Of a stretch of 53,661 nucleotides of DNA, positions 8,010-16,612 are shown in pieces. Where the stretch lies: NCBI GenBank assembly GCA_937907455.1, contig CALESQ010000014.1, positions 1 through 53,661 on the forward strand. Direction: 5' to 3'. The notes beneath the pieces were generated by a model. The model was given only the letters and a program-made list of their open reading frames with translations. It was not told the DNA's origin and made no database searches. This stretch comes from an uncultured Caldilineales bacterium. GTDB lineage: Bacteria > Chloroflexota > Anaerolineae > JAAEKA01. Within the stretch, counting starts at the first letter, position 1; every line of letters starts with the position of its first letter. The position numbers and the translations under genes were made by a program.

Positions 8010-9077
8010 TCACGGACACAGCTTATCGGCGGTGGAGGTCTGCTGAATCGGCGCGCGCTGCCAGATGTTGTCAAGCGCGCTGTTGATGGCGGGCATATCA
8101 GGCAGCAACACATAGCCTCCCTGTGAAGTGATCCACGGCGCTACCAACGGTTCACGGATCACCAAACCCCGCAGGTCTTTAGCATCGAGTGTTGCGCCAA
8201 GCTGAGCCAGCTCAATGATCTGCGCCGGGCTGAGATTGGTATCCATCACATTCTGCGTGGCTTTCCACAAATCAGGAATGCGCGGGATTAAGTTGGCCTC
8301 AAGCACCCGGTTGCGCACAGCCACCAGCACGCGCTGCTGACGACGCGACCGGTCAAAATCGTCGGTGGTCTTGCGTGAGCGGGCATAATACAACGCCTGC
8401 ACGCCGCTCATGTGATATTCGCCTGCCGCCAACGTCTCCACAGCAAAATAACGGGGCATCAGCTCATCGGTCAGGTCGCAGTCCACCGTCACATCTACAC
8501 CGCCCAAAGCATCAATGACCTGCTGAAAGCCGGAAAAATCAATGCGTACATATTTTTCCAGCGGAATGCCGAAGTTGCGCTCGATGGCTCCCATCAACAG
8601 CGGCAAACCGCCACCTGCCTGGCGCTCTTCACCGAAAGGATAAGCTATGTTGATGCGGCTATGCCCAATGCCAGGGACGGGGATGTAGAGATCACGCGGA
8701 AAGCTGATCAGCGCGGCTCGCCCCGTTTGCTGGTCAATTGCCAGCACCATGATGGTATCGGTGTTGCCCAGTGCCTTCAGATCGCGCTCATCGGTGCCCA
8801 GCAGCAAGATGTTCAGCGTACTCTGCAAGGGCCGCAAGGCCGCAGCCTGCTGATCTGCCGGCGCGCTAGGTGTAGATGCCGCTACCGGCGTGCCCTCGCT
8901 GCCGGGTGGCAACAACGGAGCGGAAAGCGTGCTGCCCAAACCATACACAGAGGGAGTGAGTTGCAGCGGCACGCGCGTTACCTGCACCTGAGGCCCCAAA
9001 GCTGCACCGACAGGCACGCAAGCCGCTAGCACCATCACCAACAAAGCTATAAAAAGCCAACGCCAATTCGATTTCAT
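8010..9077 (-). CDS. LytR-CpsA-Psr (LCP) family lipoprotein
   Basis: LCP proteins are membrane-anchored phosphotransferases that attach polyprenyl-linked glycopolymers to the cell wall. The 355 residues begin with a lipoprotein-type signal (hydrophobic 6-19, lipobox LAAC with Cys20). A proline/serine-rich linker to about residue 85 follows, then the LCP domain (about 88-260). Core motifs are LLLGTDERD, GNTDTIMVLAID, ALISFPRDLYIPVPG and YARSRKTTDDFDRSRRQQ, which carry the conserved arginines and aspartates that bind pyrophosphate and metal. It lies 34 bp after cinA on the same strand, probably in one transcript with the CpXC gene. The lipobox is unusual for the family, which normally has an uncleaved membrane helix. 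Confidence 0.93.
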   Translation of the reverse strand: MKSNWRWLFIALLVMVLAACVPVGAALGPQVQVTRVPLQLTPSVYGLGSTLSAPLLPPGSEGTPVAASTPSAPADQQAAALRPLQSTLNILLLGTDERDLKALGNTDTIMVLAIDQQTGRAALISFPRDLYIPVPGIGHSRINIAYPFGEERQAGGGLPLLMGAIERNFGIPLEKYVRIDFSGFQQVIDALGGVDVTVDCDLTDELMPRYFAVETLAAGEYHMSGVQALYYARSRKTTDDFDRSRRQQRVLVAVRNRVLEANLIPRIPDLWKATQNVMDTNLSPAQIIELAQLGATLDAKDLRGLVIREPLVAPWITSQGGYVLLPDMPAINSALDNIWQRAPIQQTSTADKLCP

Positions 9078-9111
9078 AGCATTCTCGCTACACGAAATTC
9101 ACGACAAACTT

Positions 9112-10371
9112 TTATACAATCTCTTCTTTTGCCTGCAACCAGCGCCGCAGACTGTTGAGCGCGCTATTGCCCACCCAGGCCTGGGCAATTTCATCCACCC
9201 CGCCCACGTCCAGCCGGTACGATTGCACCGCGCCGGCCGTGGCGACGGCGGCAAACGTTTCACCACGGCGCACTCCATAAGGTCCCACAGCCGGATCAGT
9301 GTCGCCGCACACCGCCAGAGCCACTGTAGCCAGAGGGGTGACGGCCTGCGCCTGTGCCAACACGGCCGCGGCCGCCCATTCGGCAGCCGCGGCTGATACC
9401 GGCAACGCAGGCGCGTGTGGCCCCAGCTCGCTTAAAACAGCGACAGTACGGCTGAAAACAACACAGGCAGAATCACCCGCTGCCTGATGCAGGCGTTGCG
9501 CCAACTGGCCGCGGGTGTTGGTTTCAACCAAAGCCAGATGCATTTGCTGATCGCACAGGGCTTGCACCACTACCGCCTCCAGCGACACCATGCCTTCACC
9601 GTAAACGAACTCACCCAGCCGCGCGCAAAGATCGGTAACCACATCGGCCACCAACGCATCGGCGCGCTGCGAGCTGGCTGCGCGTGCAGTGACGCGTACA
9701 TCTACCTGACCGGTATGTGCCGCCAGCCCAACGGTGGGATTACTGCGCGCCATCAGATCGGCAATGCGTATATCAATCGCACTTTCGCCAATGCCCACCA
9801 TGCGCAGGGTGCGGCTGCGGATGTAGACGCGCTCAGGCCCCAAACGCTCAGCCAGGAACGGCTCTACAGTTTGTTCCATCAGGTGCTTCATCTCACGCGG
9901 CACCCCAGGCAGGCAAATCAACAGCGCAGGAGGGTGATTTTTGCGCGGCCACTCGACAATAAAGCCGGGCGCCGTGCCTACCGGGTTAGGCACAGGAATG
10001 GCACCGGTGGGCAAAAAGGCTTGACGGCGGTTGTTGTCGTGCAGCTTGCGTCCCCAACGGGCAAAAATCGCTTCGATGCCAGCCAGGCAGGGTTCGTTAA
10101 TTGCCAAAGCACGATCGGTAGCCAGCGCTGCGGCATCACGCGTCATATCGTCCACGGTGGGGCCTAGCCCTCCCGTCACCAGCACCAGATCGGAACGCTC
10201 CAGCCCCTGGCGCAAAGTTGCAGTGATGCGCTCCAGATTGTCGCCGATCGTGGTTTTATAGAACAGGTTAATGCCCAGGTCGCGCAATCGCCGCGCCAGC
10301 CAGGTGGCATTAGTATCCACGATTTCGCCCAACAGAATTTCAGTACCGGTGGTGACGATTTCAGCGTTCAT
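9112..10371 (-). CDS. cinA: CinA-family protein with a degenerate amidase domain
   Basis: The protein has 419 residues. The N-terminal MoCF/CinA domain (about 1-170) is well conserved: AEIVTTGTEILLGEIVDTNA at the start and VTGGLGPTVDDMTRDA near residue 65. Full-length CinA proteins act as ADP-ribose pyrophosphatase plus NMN deamidase. The C-terminal part (about 255-415) aligns in layout with the amidase (PncC) domain, but the usual SCTGG catalytic motif reads as TNTRG here, so the deamidase half is probably inactive or divergent. The stop is followed 34 bp later by the LCP gene, and the start lies 6 bp after the CpXC-gene stop, suggesting one operon. Confidence 0.9.
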   Translation of the reverse strand: MNAEIVTTGTEILLGEIVDTNATWLARRLRDLGINLFYKTTIGDNLERITATLRQGLERSDLVLVTGGLGPTVDDMTRDAAALATDRALAINEPCLAGIEAIFARWGRKLHDNNRRQAFLPTGAIPVPNPVGTAPGFIVEWPRKNHPPALLICLPGVPREMKHLMEQTVEPFLAERLGPERVYIRSRTLRMVGIGESAIDIRIADLMARSNPTVGLAAHTGQVDVRVTARAASSQRADALVADVVTDLCARLGEFVYGEGMVSLEAVVVQALCDQQMHLALVETNTRGQLAQRLHQAAGDSACVVFSRTVAVLSELGPHAPALPVSAAAAEWAAAAVLAQAQAVTPLATVALAVCGDTDPAVGPYGVRRGETFAAVATAGAVQSYRLDVGGVDEIAQAWVGNSALNSLRRWLQAKEEIV

Positions 10372-10377
10372 GGCTGC

Positions 10378-11856
10378 CTAGCGCATCAACTGTGCTTGTG
10401 AGCGGATTTGACGCAGGCGCGTGGCCATATCGGTTTCGCCTTCCGTGGCTACCTGCTCGGCCAATGCCTGCAACGCTTCCAGGAAGTCAGCCGTAAGCAG
10501 ATCGCGGTTTTCAGCCAGCAGCTTGCGGGTTTCGCCAGGGTATTCGGCCAGCAACAGGCTGTTGATCAGCTTTACCTCCGGCGGAGCCACCTGGTTAAGC
10601 ACACGCACCGCCGCATTCCAAACCTCAGTCAGGCGCGCCACCGCAGCGCTGGCCTTGCGCTGTTCTGCCTGCTCCAGATTAGCCGATAGCAACGATAAGA
10701 AGTTCTGGTCTATCAGCGCGGCGCGCTCCTGCACCGCAGCAGTCACATCCGGCGCAGCGAGAATTTCGCTTAGCAGCGCGCTGTATTGCTGCATCGCGGC
10801 CTGCTGCGCCTGATCGAGGCGCTGGGTAAACTGCAAAACATGATCACGCAGCGCGGTAAGACGCTGTGCCGTGGCGGTGTCACCGGACAGCTCGGCAACC
10901 TCAACGCGGCCGGTCAGGTTCTGGAAGAAGCCGTAGGTAATCAGCGGACGCCCGGCCACCACCAACGCATCTACCACGCGATCATCATCGGCTGAAAGGA
11001 TCATTTCCAGCAATTGGACATCGGTAGTATCTGCGCCGATTTGAGCAACAGCCGCGCGTTGCTTCTTCACCCCTTCGCCCCAGGTACTCAGCTCGATCAA
11101 ACGCTCGCGCAGAGCAACCATTTGTTGCACCGCGCCGCTATCGCCGCTGTTGGCCCCAGCTTCAGTAAGCATGTTAAGCAGCGAGAAGAACTCATCGTCC
11201 ATCTCGGCATCATGTTCTTTCACCAGCAGACGCAGCCCTTCGGGATCCTGCAAAGCCACTGCGGCCTGCTCGATCAATTGCAACTGGCGGCGCTGCTTGT
11301 CCATCATCTCGCGCGTCACACCCTCATGCTCCAGCACGGCCTCCAGCAGGCTCTGGAACGACAGGAACTGCGTGGGAGTAAGCATATAGCCGCGGCGCGC
11401 CTCTTGCGGCAGGCCGTTCATCAGCCGACGCGTAAGGTCTCCGATGAGCTTTTGCTGGTCATTGACTGGAATCTGCTGCGGCACGAAAATACCCAGAAAG
11501 TCATGAGCGGGGTCATGGTAAAGCAGCGGGGTGGTGAGTGGGCCTCCGTCGCCACAGCGCGGACACATGGCTACATTGAGCTGCCCCGACAGCAGTGCGG
11601 ATTTGAGAACAGGGTCTTGCCCCACATCTACAATGCTGAACACCTGAACGGGATAAGGAGTGCCACAGTTCGGGCAATTAATGCCGGCATTTTGCGGCGG
11701 GAAAGTTAGTTGAATCGAACGACCGCGGCTGGCCTGCTGTTCAGGCTCGACCTGAGGTTCAGGCGCTGCTGCCGGCTGAGGCTCCGGCGACTCTGCGGGT
11801 TCTTCTGAGCGGGGCTGGCGCGAACGGCCATAGCCTTTGGGGGTAAGAATAGTCAC
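10378..11856 (-). CDS. CpXC-domain protein
   Basis: The protein has 492 residues when started at the GTG at 11856. The open frame runs to 11964, but that extension crosses the promoter. The GTG is preceded by an AAAGGAAAGG site and lies about 34 nt after the predicted transcription start. After a proline/glutamate-rich N-terminal stretch (about 12-50) comes a CpXC domain (about 60-190) with two CPxC knuckles, NCPNCG and MCPRCGDGG, likely binding zinc. The remainder is alpha-helical and rich in Ala/Gln/Leu, resembling tetratricopeptide-like or coiled-coil segments. The function is not established for the family. It is the first gene of the CpXC-cinA-LCP row. Confidence 0.85.
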   Translation of the reverse strand: MTILTPKGYGRSRQPRSEEPAESPEPQPAAAPEPQVEPEQQASRGRSIQLTFPPQNAGINCPNCGTPYPVQVFSIVDVGQDPVLKSALLSGQLNVAMCPRCGDGGPLTTPLLYHDPAHDFLGIFVPQQIPVNDQQKLIGDLTRRLMNGLPQEARRGYMLTPTQFLSFQSLLEAVLEHEGVTREMMDKQRRQLQLIEQAAVALQDPEGLRLLVKEHDAEMDDEFFSLLNMLTEAGANSGDSGAVQQMVALRERLIELSTWGEGVKKQRAAVAQIGADTTDVQLLEMILSADDDRVVDALVVAGRPLITYGFFQNLTGRVEVAELSGDTATAQRLTALRDHVLQFTQRLDQAQQAAMQQYSALLSEILAAPDVTAAVQERAALIDQNFLSLLSANLEQAEQRKASAAVARLTEVWNAAVRVLNQVAPPEVKLINSLLLAEYPGETRKLLAENRDLLTADFLEALQALAEQVATEGETDMATRLRQIRSQAQLMR

Positions 11857-11896
11857 GTTGCTTGCCTTTCCTTTGTTGATGCAATGAAACCCACAG

Positions 11897-11925
11897 ATTG
11901 TACCGTAAGACGCGCCGGATGTCGA
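11897..11925 (-). promoter_or_regulatory. Promoter of the CpXC-cinA-LCP row
   Basis: On the minus strand, TCGACA (11920-11925), a 17-bp spacer and TACAAT (11897-11902) form a good sigma-70-like promoter. The start near 11890 gives a short leader before the GTG at 11856 and argues against the longer reading frame. Confidence 0.6.
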
Positions 11926-12003
11926 TTCTGACAACCAGGCCAGAATGTGGTAGTATGCACCCAATCACATCCTCCCACCCCCGCCCTATCTCACTATCAT
12001 CTC

Positions 12004-12852
12004 ATGTTCTCACGCAAATCCCTCTTCACCGTTTTGTTGCTCGCCTTGCTGCTGTGTGTTCCTGCCTTGCAGGTTCAGGCACAGGAGGATGCTACCAGCC
12101 ATACCGTAGCCGCGGGCGAAACGCTCAGCTCCATCGCCGCGGCCTATGGCATCACGCTGGAAGCATTGGCAGCAGCCAATGGCATTGCTAATCCTTCGCT
12201 GATCTACGTAGGTCAGATTCTTGCAGTTCCATCCGGCGAGACCGAAGCTGAGGCAGTTGGCCCGCAAGCGCCCCCGCAACCGGCGATCCCGCGTACCATT
12301 GTGCATTCCGTGCGGAGCGGTGACACGCTGCGCAGCATTGCCGCGCGTTATGGCGTTTCGCTCACTGCGCTGGCCGCAGCAAACCACATCACTCACAGCA
12401 GCACGCCACAGGTGGGTGACCGGCTGATCATTCCCGCGGCGGCCTCTCGGCCTGCTGTGGTACGCTCGCCGGGCCGCCTGAAGTTTACCGTCAGCATCAG
12501 CCAACAACACTGCCAGCTATGGCAGGATAACGCGGTGTTATATGACTGGACATGCTCCACCGGCCGCGTAGGCTCTGGCACACAGGCGGGAACTTACTTT
12601 GTGCAAAGCAAGTATCGCAATGCCTGGGGCTCACGCTGGGAATTTTATATGCCCTATTGGCTGGGCATTTACTGGGCCGGTGGCAGCGAAAACGGCATCC
12701 ACGGGCTGCCCTATCAACCAGGCGGCGCGCCGGTGTGGGCCAATTCGCTGGGCACACCCGTGACATTTGGCTGCGTGCTGCTGGGCGAGGCAGAAAGCGC
12801 GCTGCTGTGGGAAATGGCTTACATCGGCATGCCGGTGGAGATCAGCTATTAA
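12004..12852 (+). CDS. Secreted LysM and L,D-transpeptidase (YkuD) protein
   Basis: The gene encodes 282 residues from the ATG at 12004. The frame is open further upstream, but this start begins a clean signal peptide (hydrophobic 8-22, cleavage near AQA). Two LysM domains follow (about 33-78 and 101-147), for peptidoglycan binding, each with the HxVxxGDTL/GETL start and a VGQ/VGD end. The YkuD domain (about 160-282) should cross-link or modify peptidoglycan stem peptides. Its catalytic block reads GIHG ... TPVTFGCVLL, keeping the essential Cys but with Phe where most members have His before the GC. The activity is inferred from the family. The gene is divergent from the CpXC gene. Confidence 0.92.
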   Translation: MFSRKSLFTVLLLALLLCVPALQVQAQEDATSHTVAAGETLSSIAAAYGITLEALAAANGIANPSLIYVGQILAVPSGETEAEAVGPQAPPQPAIPRTIVHSVRSGDTLRSIAARYGVSLTALAAANHITHSSTPQVGDRLIIPAAASRPAVVRSPGRLKFTVSISQQHCQLWQDNAVLYDWTCSTGRVGSGTQAGTYFVQSKYRNAWGSRWEFYMPYWLGIYWAGGSENGIHGLPYQPGGAPVWANSLGTPVTFGCVLLGEAESALLWEMAYIGMPVEISY

Positions 12853-12875
12853 TGATCAATGGCTACTTGATCATT
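12851..12875. repeat. Inverted repeat after the LysM/YkuD gene
   Basis: A perfect 9-bp inverted repeat (12851-12859 with 12867-12875, 7-nt loop) overlaps the end of the transpeptidase stop codon. It has no T run, so it is at best a weak terminator or an mRNA 3' hairpin. Confidence 0.5.
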
Positions 12876-12930
12876 GTCAATGGGCAATGAGTGCTTGCTA
12901 GCGGCTGGTTGCCTGGAAAAGGATGAAGCA

Positions 12931-13533
12931 ATGGAGCAGACAAACGAGGTTTTGGCCGATTTAGTAGCCGCGCTGGCTGCCGATGATGACAATGCCGCCG
13001 AAGCCGCGGTGATCAGCCTGCCGGCAGAGCCGGCCACGGTGCAGGCGTTGATAGCGCTGGCAGGCCAGGGGGATGAAAACGCACGCTGGTGGGCAGTGCG
13101 CGGGTTGGCGCACCTGGCCGGCTACGGAGAAAGCCACCATGCCGCCATTCTGCCGGTACTGCTGCAAGCTGTAGCCGATGGCGATGAGGCGCTGCGTTGT
13201 GCCGCGGCTCTGGCGCTGGGTGAGCTGCGCAGCAACGCCGGAGTTCCCGCACTGCTGGCATTGCTGGCTGATAACAGCGGCTGGGTACGCAGTGCCGCGG
13301 CCAATGCCCTGGCACTGGTAGGCGAGCCCGCCGTGCCTGCGTTGGGCGAGGCCCTGCAAGACCCGCGTGAGGGGGTGCGCGTGCGCGCTGCCTTTGCCCT
13401 GCATCGCATCAAAAGCATGGCCTCGGCGCGCTGGCTGTTTCCTGCCCTCAGCGACAATAACCCCATTGTACACACCTATGCCTATGAAACGCTTAACGAG
13501 CTAGGATTGCTGAACACGGTGCTGGTGATGTAA
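12931..13533 (+). CDS. HEAT-repeat (PBS-lyase-like) protein
   Basis: The protein has 200 residues from the ATG at 12931, which has AAAAGGA about 8 nt upstream. The frame also contains an ATG at 12874, but that one has no ribosome-binding site. The protein is a right-handed helical repeat of about five HEAT/PBS-lyase-like units of 30-32 residues. The clearest are ARWWAVRGLAHLAGYG, LRCAAALALGELRSNAGVPA, VRSAAANALALVGEPAVPAL and VRVRAAFALHRIKS. There is no catalytic domain or signal peptide. Such proteins are generic scaffolds or modulators, and the partner is unknown. It ends near a strong promoter for the cyclase-family gene. Confidence 0.85.
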   Translation: MEQTNEVLADLVAALAADDDNAAEAAVISLPAEPATVQALIALAGQGDENARWWAVRGLAHLAGYGESHHAAILPVLLQAVADGDEALRCAAALALGELRSNAGVPALLALLADNSGWVRSAAANALALVGEPAVPALGEALQDPREGVRVRAAFALHRIKSMASARWLFPALSDNNPIVHTYAYETLNELGLLNTVLVM

Positions 13534-13554
13534 GCAACACGGCCCGGCCACTCA

Positions 13555-13583
13555 TTGGCAATTAGCTTCCTCTGACGTATAAT
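13555..13583 (+). promoter_or_regulatory. Promoter of the cyclase-family gene
   Basis: TTGGCA (13555-13560), a 17-bp spacer and TATAAT (13578-13583) are near-consensus. The predicted start near 13590 gives a leader of about 57 nt before the ATG at 13647. Confidence 0.75.
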
Positions 13584-13646
13584 TCCCTGGCGCAGTTGTT
13601 TGCTCTGCCTCACCTCATTCCCCTCATCAATGGAGATGACTCCCCC

Positions 13647-14519
13647 ATGAAATTCATTGACCTGTCCATTCCTCTTGGCATCGGCACTCCGCCCTGGCCC
13701 ACCTATGAGCCGCTTCAGGTGAAGTATTTCAAGCGCCTGGCTCCCAACGGCGCCAACGGCCAGATCGTTACCCATTCCAACCATTTAGGCACGCATCTCG
13801 ACGGTGAAATCCACTTCTACACACCAGGCAAGGATATTGCCAGCCTCAGCCTGGATTTTCTTACCGGTCCTGGTGTGGTGGTGGACCTGTCCGACATTGT
13901 TGGTGACTATGATGTCTACACCTCGCAGATGGTGGAAGAACGGGTTGAGGTGCATGAAGGCGACATCCTGATCATTCACACCGGCTACCATCATTTCGGC
14001 TGGGACCAACCCACCGCCGATGAAGTGGCCTACATGGTGAAACACCCCGGTCCGGATCGTGAATTCGCGGAATGGTGCAAAGCTAAACGCATCAAGTGGA
14101 TCGGTGTAGACTGCGGCAGTGCCGATCATCCCATGAATACCATCATCCGCAACTGGATGCCACGACAGGCAAAAGAAGCAGAAGCCCATTTTCAGGCCAA
14201 ATACGGCCAGGGGCTGGCCGAGGTTTTCTCAGATGACAAGTACCAGTTGATGCACATCGAGATGTTCCCCTATGGCATCATCCATGCGGAATGTGTAGGC
14301 GGTGACATTGACCTGCTGCTCAACCGCCGTGTGCAGATCGGCTGCTTCCCCTGGCGCTTTGTAGATGGCGAAGCCAGCATTGCGCGCATTGTGGCCTATG
14401 TCGAAGACGAGGAATACGAAGCCCTGATGGCGCGCAAGGCCACCATGCCCCAAACCCGCTTCGGTGATGCCATTGGCCCACTGCCCAAGCTGGCCAAGCG
14501 CACCAATATCGCAGAGTAA
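13647..14519 (+). CDS. Cyclase-family amidohydrolase (kynurenine formamidase-like)
   Basis: The protein has 290 residues from the ATG at 13647 (MKFIDLSIPLG), with GGAG 11 nt upstream; the longer frame to 13596 would begin at the promoter's transcription start. It belongs to the cyclase family (PF04199), metal-dependent hydrolases that include bacterial kynurenine formamidase and isatin hydrolase. The metal-binding signature is HLGTHLDGEIHF (about residues 45-56), with the later VDCGSADHPMN block. The substrate cannot be read from the sequence, and no tryptophan-degradation genes are adjacent. It appears monocistronic, with its own strong promoter and a 16-bp-stem terminator. Confidence 0.9.
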   Translation: MKFIDLSIPLGIGTPPWPTYEPLQVKYFKRLAPNGANGQIVTHSNHLGTHLDGEIHFYTPGKDIASLSLDFLTGPGVVVDLSDIVGDYDVYTSQMVEERVEVHEGDILIIHTGYHHFGWDQPTADEVAYMVKHPGPDREFAEWCKAKRIKWIGVDCGSADHPMNTIIRNWMPRQAKEAEAHFQAKYGQGLAEVFSDDKYQLMHIEMFPYGIIHAECVGGDIDLLLNRRVQIGCFPWRFVDGEASIARIVAYVEDEEYEALMARKATMPQTRFGDAIGPLPKLAKRTNIAE

Positions 14520-14540
14520 GTTTCAAAAGGCTAAGCAGCA

Positions 14541-14585
14541 TAGGCCAGGCTATCAGTCATCTGATAGCCTGGCCTACGCTTTTTT
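14541..14585 (+). terminator. Strong Rho-independent terminator
   Basis: A perfect 16-bp stem (14541-14556 with 14561-14576) with a 4-nt loop is followed by a run of six T residues (14580-14585). It ends the cyclase-family transcript and isolates it from the LacI-controlled locus. Confidence 0.92.
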
Positions 14586-14679
14586 AAAGGCATCAGGCCG
14601 AGTGCAGGCGTCACGGCATCTGCCAACCATACCGGAGAATAACTTTTCATCAGCCGGGAAGCCCCCTGAAAAAAAGGGG

Positions 14680-14708
14680 TTGACTCGGCTTTTATTTTGT
14701 GCTATACT
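14680..14708 (+). promoter_or_regulatory. Promoter of the LacI-regulator/ribose locus
   Basis: TTGACT (14680-14685), a 17-bp spacer and TATACT (14703-14708) form a near-consensus promoter. The predicted start falls inside the palindromic operator at 14712-14725. Confidence 0.8.
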
Positions 14709-14711
14709 ATT

Positions 14712-14725
14712 CGCAAACGTTTGCG
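14712..14725. promoter_or_regulatory. LacI-family operator
   Basis: This is a perfect 14-bp palindrome, CGCAAACGTTTGCG, with the central CG typical of LacI/PurR-type sites. It sits 3 bp after the -10 box and 22 bp before the regulator's ATG. Its position over the transcription start implies repression of this locus by the adjacent regulator (autoregulation). Confidence 0.85.
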
Positions 14726-14747
14726 CAACCGATTGCAAGGAACTGTT

Positions 14748-15752
14748 ATGGCAACTATCCGCGATGTCGCCGACCGTGCCGAAGTGTCCATTACCTCAGT
14801 ATCTCACGTCATCAACAACACTCGCCCTGTGAGTGAAGCGATGCGTGCCCGCGTGATGACCGCTATGGATGAGCTGGGCTACCAACCTAACCTGCTAGCC
14901 CGCAGCCTGCGTCGCGGCCAAAGCAACACGCTAGGCATGATTGTACCTGACAACGTAAATCCCTTCTTTGCTGAAATTGCCCGTGGTATCGAAGATATCA
15001 GCTTCAAGCATGGCTACAGCTTGATTCTCTGCAATTCAGACGCCAACCTGGAAAAAGAGCTGCTTTACAGCGGTGTACTGGCTGACAAGCAGGTAGACGG
15101 TATCATCTTTGTAGCCGCAGGTTTAAGTGCTGAGCATGTACTCAATCTACGGCAGCGCCAAATCCCAGTGGTGATAGCAGACCGTGAAATGCCTGAAGCA
15201 CAGGTTGACTCAGTACTGGCTAACCACGAAATGGGTGGATGGCTGGCTACTCGTCACCTGCTGGAACAAGGTCACCGGCGCATCGGCTGCATCACCGGCC
15301 CTGCACAGTTAAGTTCCAGTGCAGACCGCACAAACGGTTACTGCCGTGCTCTTGCCGAGGCCGGTATTGAACTCAGTACCGATCTGATTCTGGGTGGCGA
15401 TTTTCGCCACGAAAGCGGCTATCAAGGCGTGCAACGCTTGTTAGACCAACCAAACCCGCCCACCGCAGTCTTTGCCTGCAATGATTTGATGGCCATCGGT
15501 GCCATCAGCGGTGCGTTTAATCAGGGATACGTGGTTCCCCGCGATCTCTCGATCATCGGCTTCGATGGCATTCCTCTCACTTCCTTCATTACCCCTTCTT
15601 TGACCACCGTGGCACAGCCCATGTATGAAATGGGTGGCCTGGCTGCGGTGATGCTGCTGGAACGCATCCGCGGATCACAGGTTGCGCCGATCCGCCAGAT
15701 GCTTAACACACGGCTGGTTGTACGTCGCTCTACAGCACCGCCAAACCGCTAA
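14748..15752 (+). CDS. LacI-family transcriptional regulator (RbsR-like)
   Basis: The protein has 334 residues from the ATG at 14748 (AAGGAA ribosome-binding site). The N-terminal helix-turn-helix (about 1-50) is classic LacI: MATIRDVADRAEVSITSVSHVINN, then the hinge YQPNLLARSLRRGQSNTLG. The periplasmic-binding-like effector domain runs from about 60 to 330, with IVPDNVNPFFAEIARGIED and FDGIPLTSFITPSLTTV recognisable. Position and the downstream ribokinase/RbsA/RbsC sequences make ribose or a related sugar the likely effector, which is inference. A palindromic operator overlaps its own promoter. The regulator looks intact although the genes it should control are damaged. Confidence 0.95.
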   Translation: MATIRDVADRAEVSITSVSHVINNTRPVSEAMRARVMTAMDELGYQPNLLARSLRRGQSNTLGMIVPDNVNPFFAEIARGIEDISFKHGYSLILCNSDANLEKELLYSGVLADKQVDGIIFVAAGLSAEHVLNLRQRQIPVVIADREMPEAQVDSVLANHEMGGWLATRHLLEQGHRRIGCITGPAQLSSSADRTNGYCRALAEAGIELSTDLILGGDFRHESGYQGVQRLLDQPNPPTAVFACNDLMAIGAISGAFNQGYVVPRDLSIIGFDGIPLTSFITPSLTTVAQPMYEMGGLAAVMLLERIRGSQVAPIRQMLNTRLVVRRSTAPPNR

Positions 15753-15808
15753 TACCTCAGTCGCCATCCCCGTTACTGTCTCGCCATTTTGAAAACAAGG
15801 ACGCAAGC

Positions 15809-16612
15809 ATGGACGCTCGCATTGCCGTTGTTGGTAGTTTGAACATGGATCTGGTCGCCCGCTCTCCGCGCATTCCCGCGCCCGGTGAAACCATCATCGG
15901 TCACGGCTGGCACGCGGTGCCGGGCGGCAAAGGTGCTAATCAGGCTATTGCTGCGGCACGGCTGGGAGCTAAAGTAGCGATGATTGGCCGGGTTGGGACA
16001 GACAGCTTTGCTCAAGCGCTGCTGGATACCTTGCAAATCAACGACGTAGACCACCGGCATATCACTGCCGATCCTGAAACTGCCACCGGGGTGGCGCTGA
16101 TTGTGGTGGATGATACCGGGCAAAACAGCATTGTCGTGGCATCGGGAGCCAATGCCGAGATGAGCGCCATGCCGCAGGTCAGTCGCTTCAGCTTTCTGCG
16201 CTTCAAGGAAATTGACCGCATCGGCGACAGCTATGTACGCACGTTGGCGATTCGCACCCCCACCCTGCGCCAGCGCATTCGCAATCTATCCGGCGGCAAC
16301 CAGCAAAAGGTCATCATTGCACGTTGGCTCACCCTGCAACCCACCGTGCTGATTCTGGATGAGCCGACACGCGGCATTGACGTGGGTGCAAAAGCCGAAA
16401 TCCATGCGCTGATGCGTCAGTTGGCCGCTCAAGGTGTCGCTGTGGTAATGATCTCTTCTGAACTGCACGAAGTATTGGGCGTTAGCGATCGCATCGTGGT
16501 GATGCACGAAGGCAGGATCAAAGGCGAATTCAGCCGGACGCAAGCCAGCGAAGATGTCATCATGCGCGCGGCTACCGGTGCCACACGCCACGAAATGGAG
16601 CCACTGCCATGA
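15809..16612 (+). pseudogene. In-frame chimera: ribokinase N-terminus joined to RbsA C-terminus
   Basis: The 267-residue frame is two gene fragments. Residues 1 to about 120 are a PfkB/ribokinase N-terminus (VVGSLNMDLVARSPRIPAPG, GGKGANQAIAAARLG, IVVASGANAE). From about residue 124 the sequence becomes the C-terminal half of a sugar ABC transporter ATPase of the RbsA/MglA type: NLSGGNQQKV at 159-168, LILDEPTRGIDVGAK at 181-195, and ISSELHEVLGVSDRIVVMHEGR. The kinase lacks its C-terminal catalytic half, and the ATPase lacks Walker A and its whole first cassette, so neither can work alone. The junction lies near 16169-16190. The simplest explanation is one deletion spanning rbsK to mid-rbsA, or a collapsed assembly. 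The stop overlaps the rbsC ATG. Confidence 0.88.
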
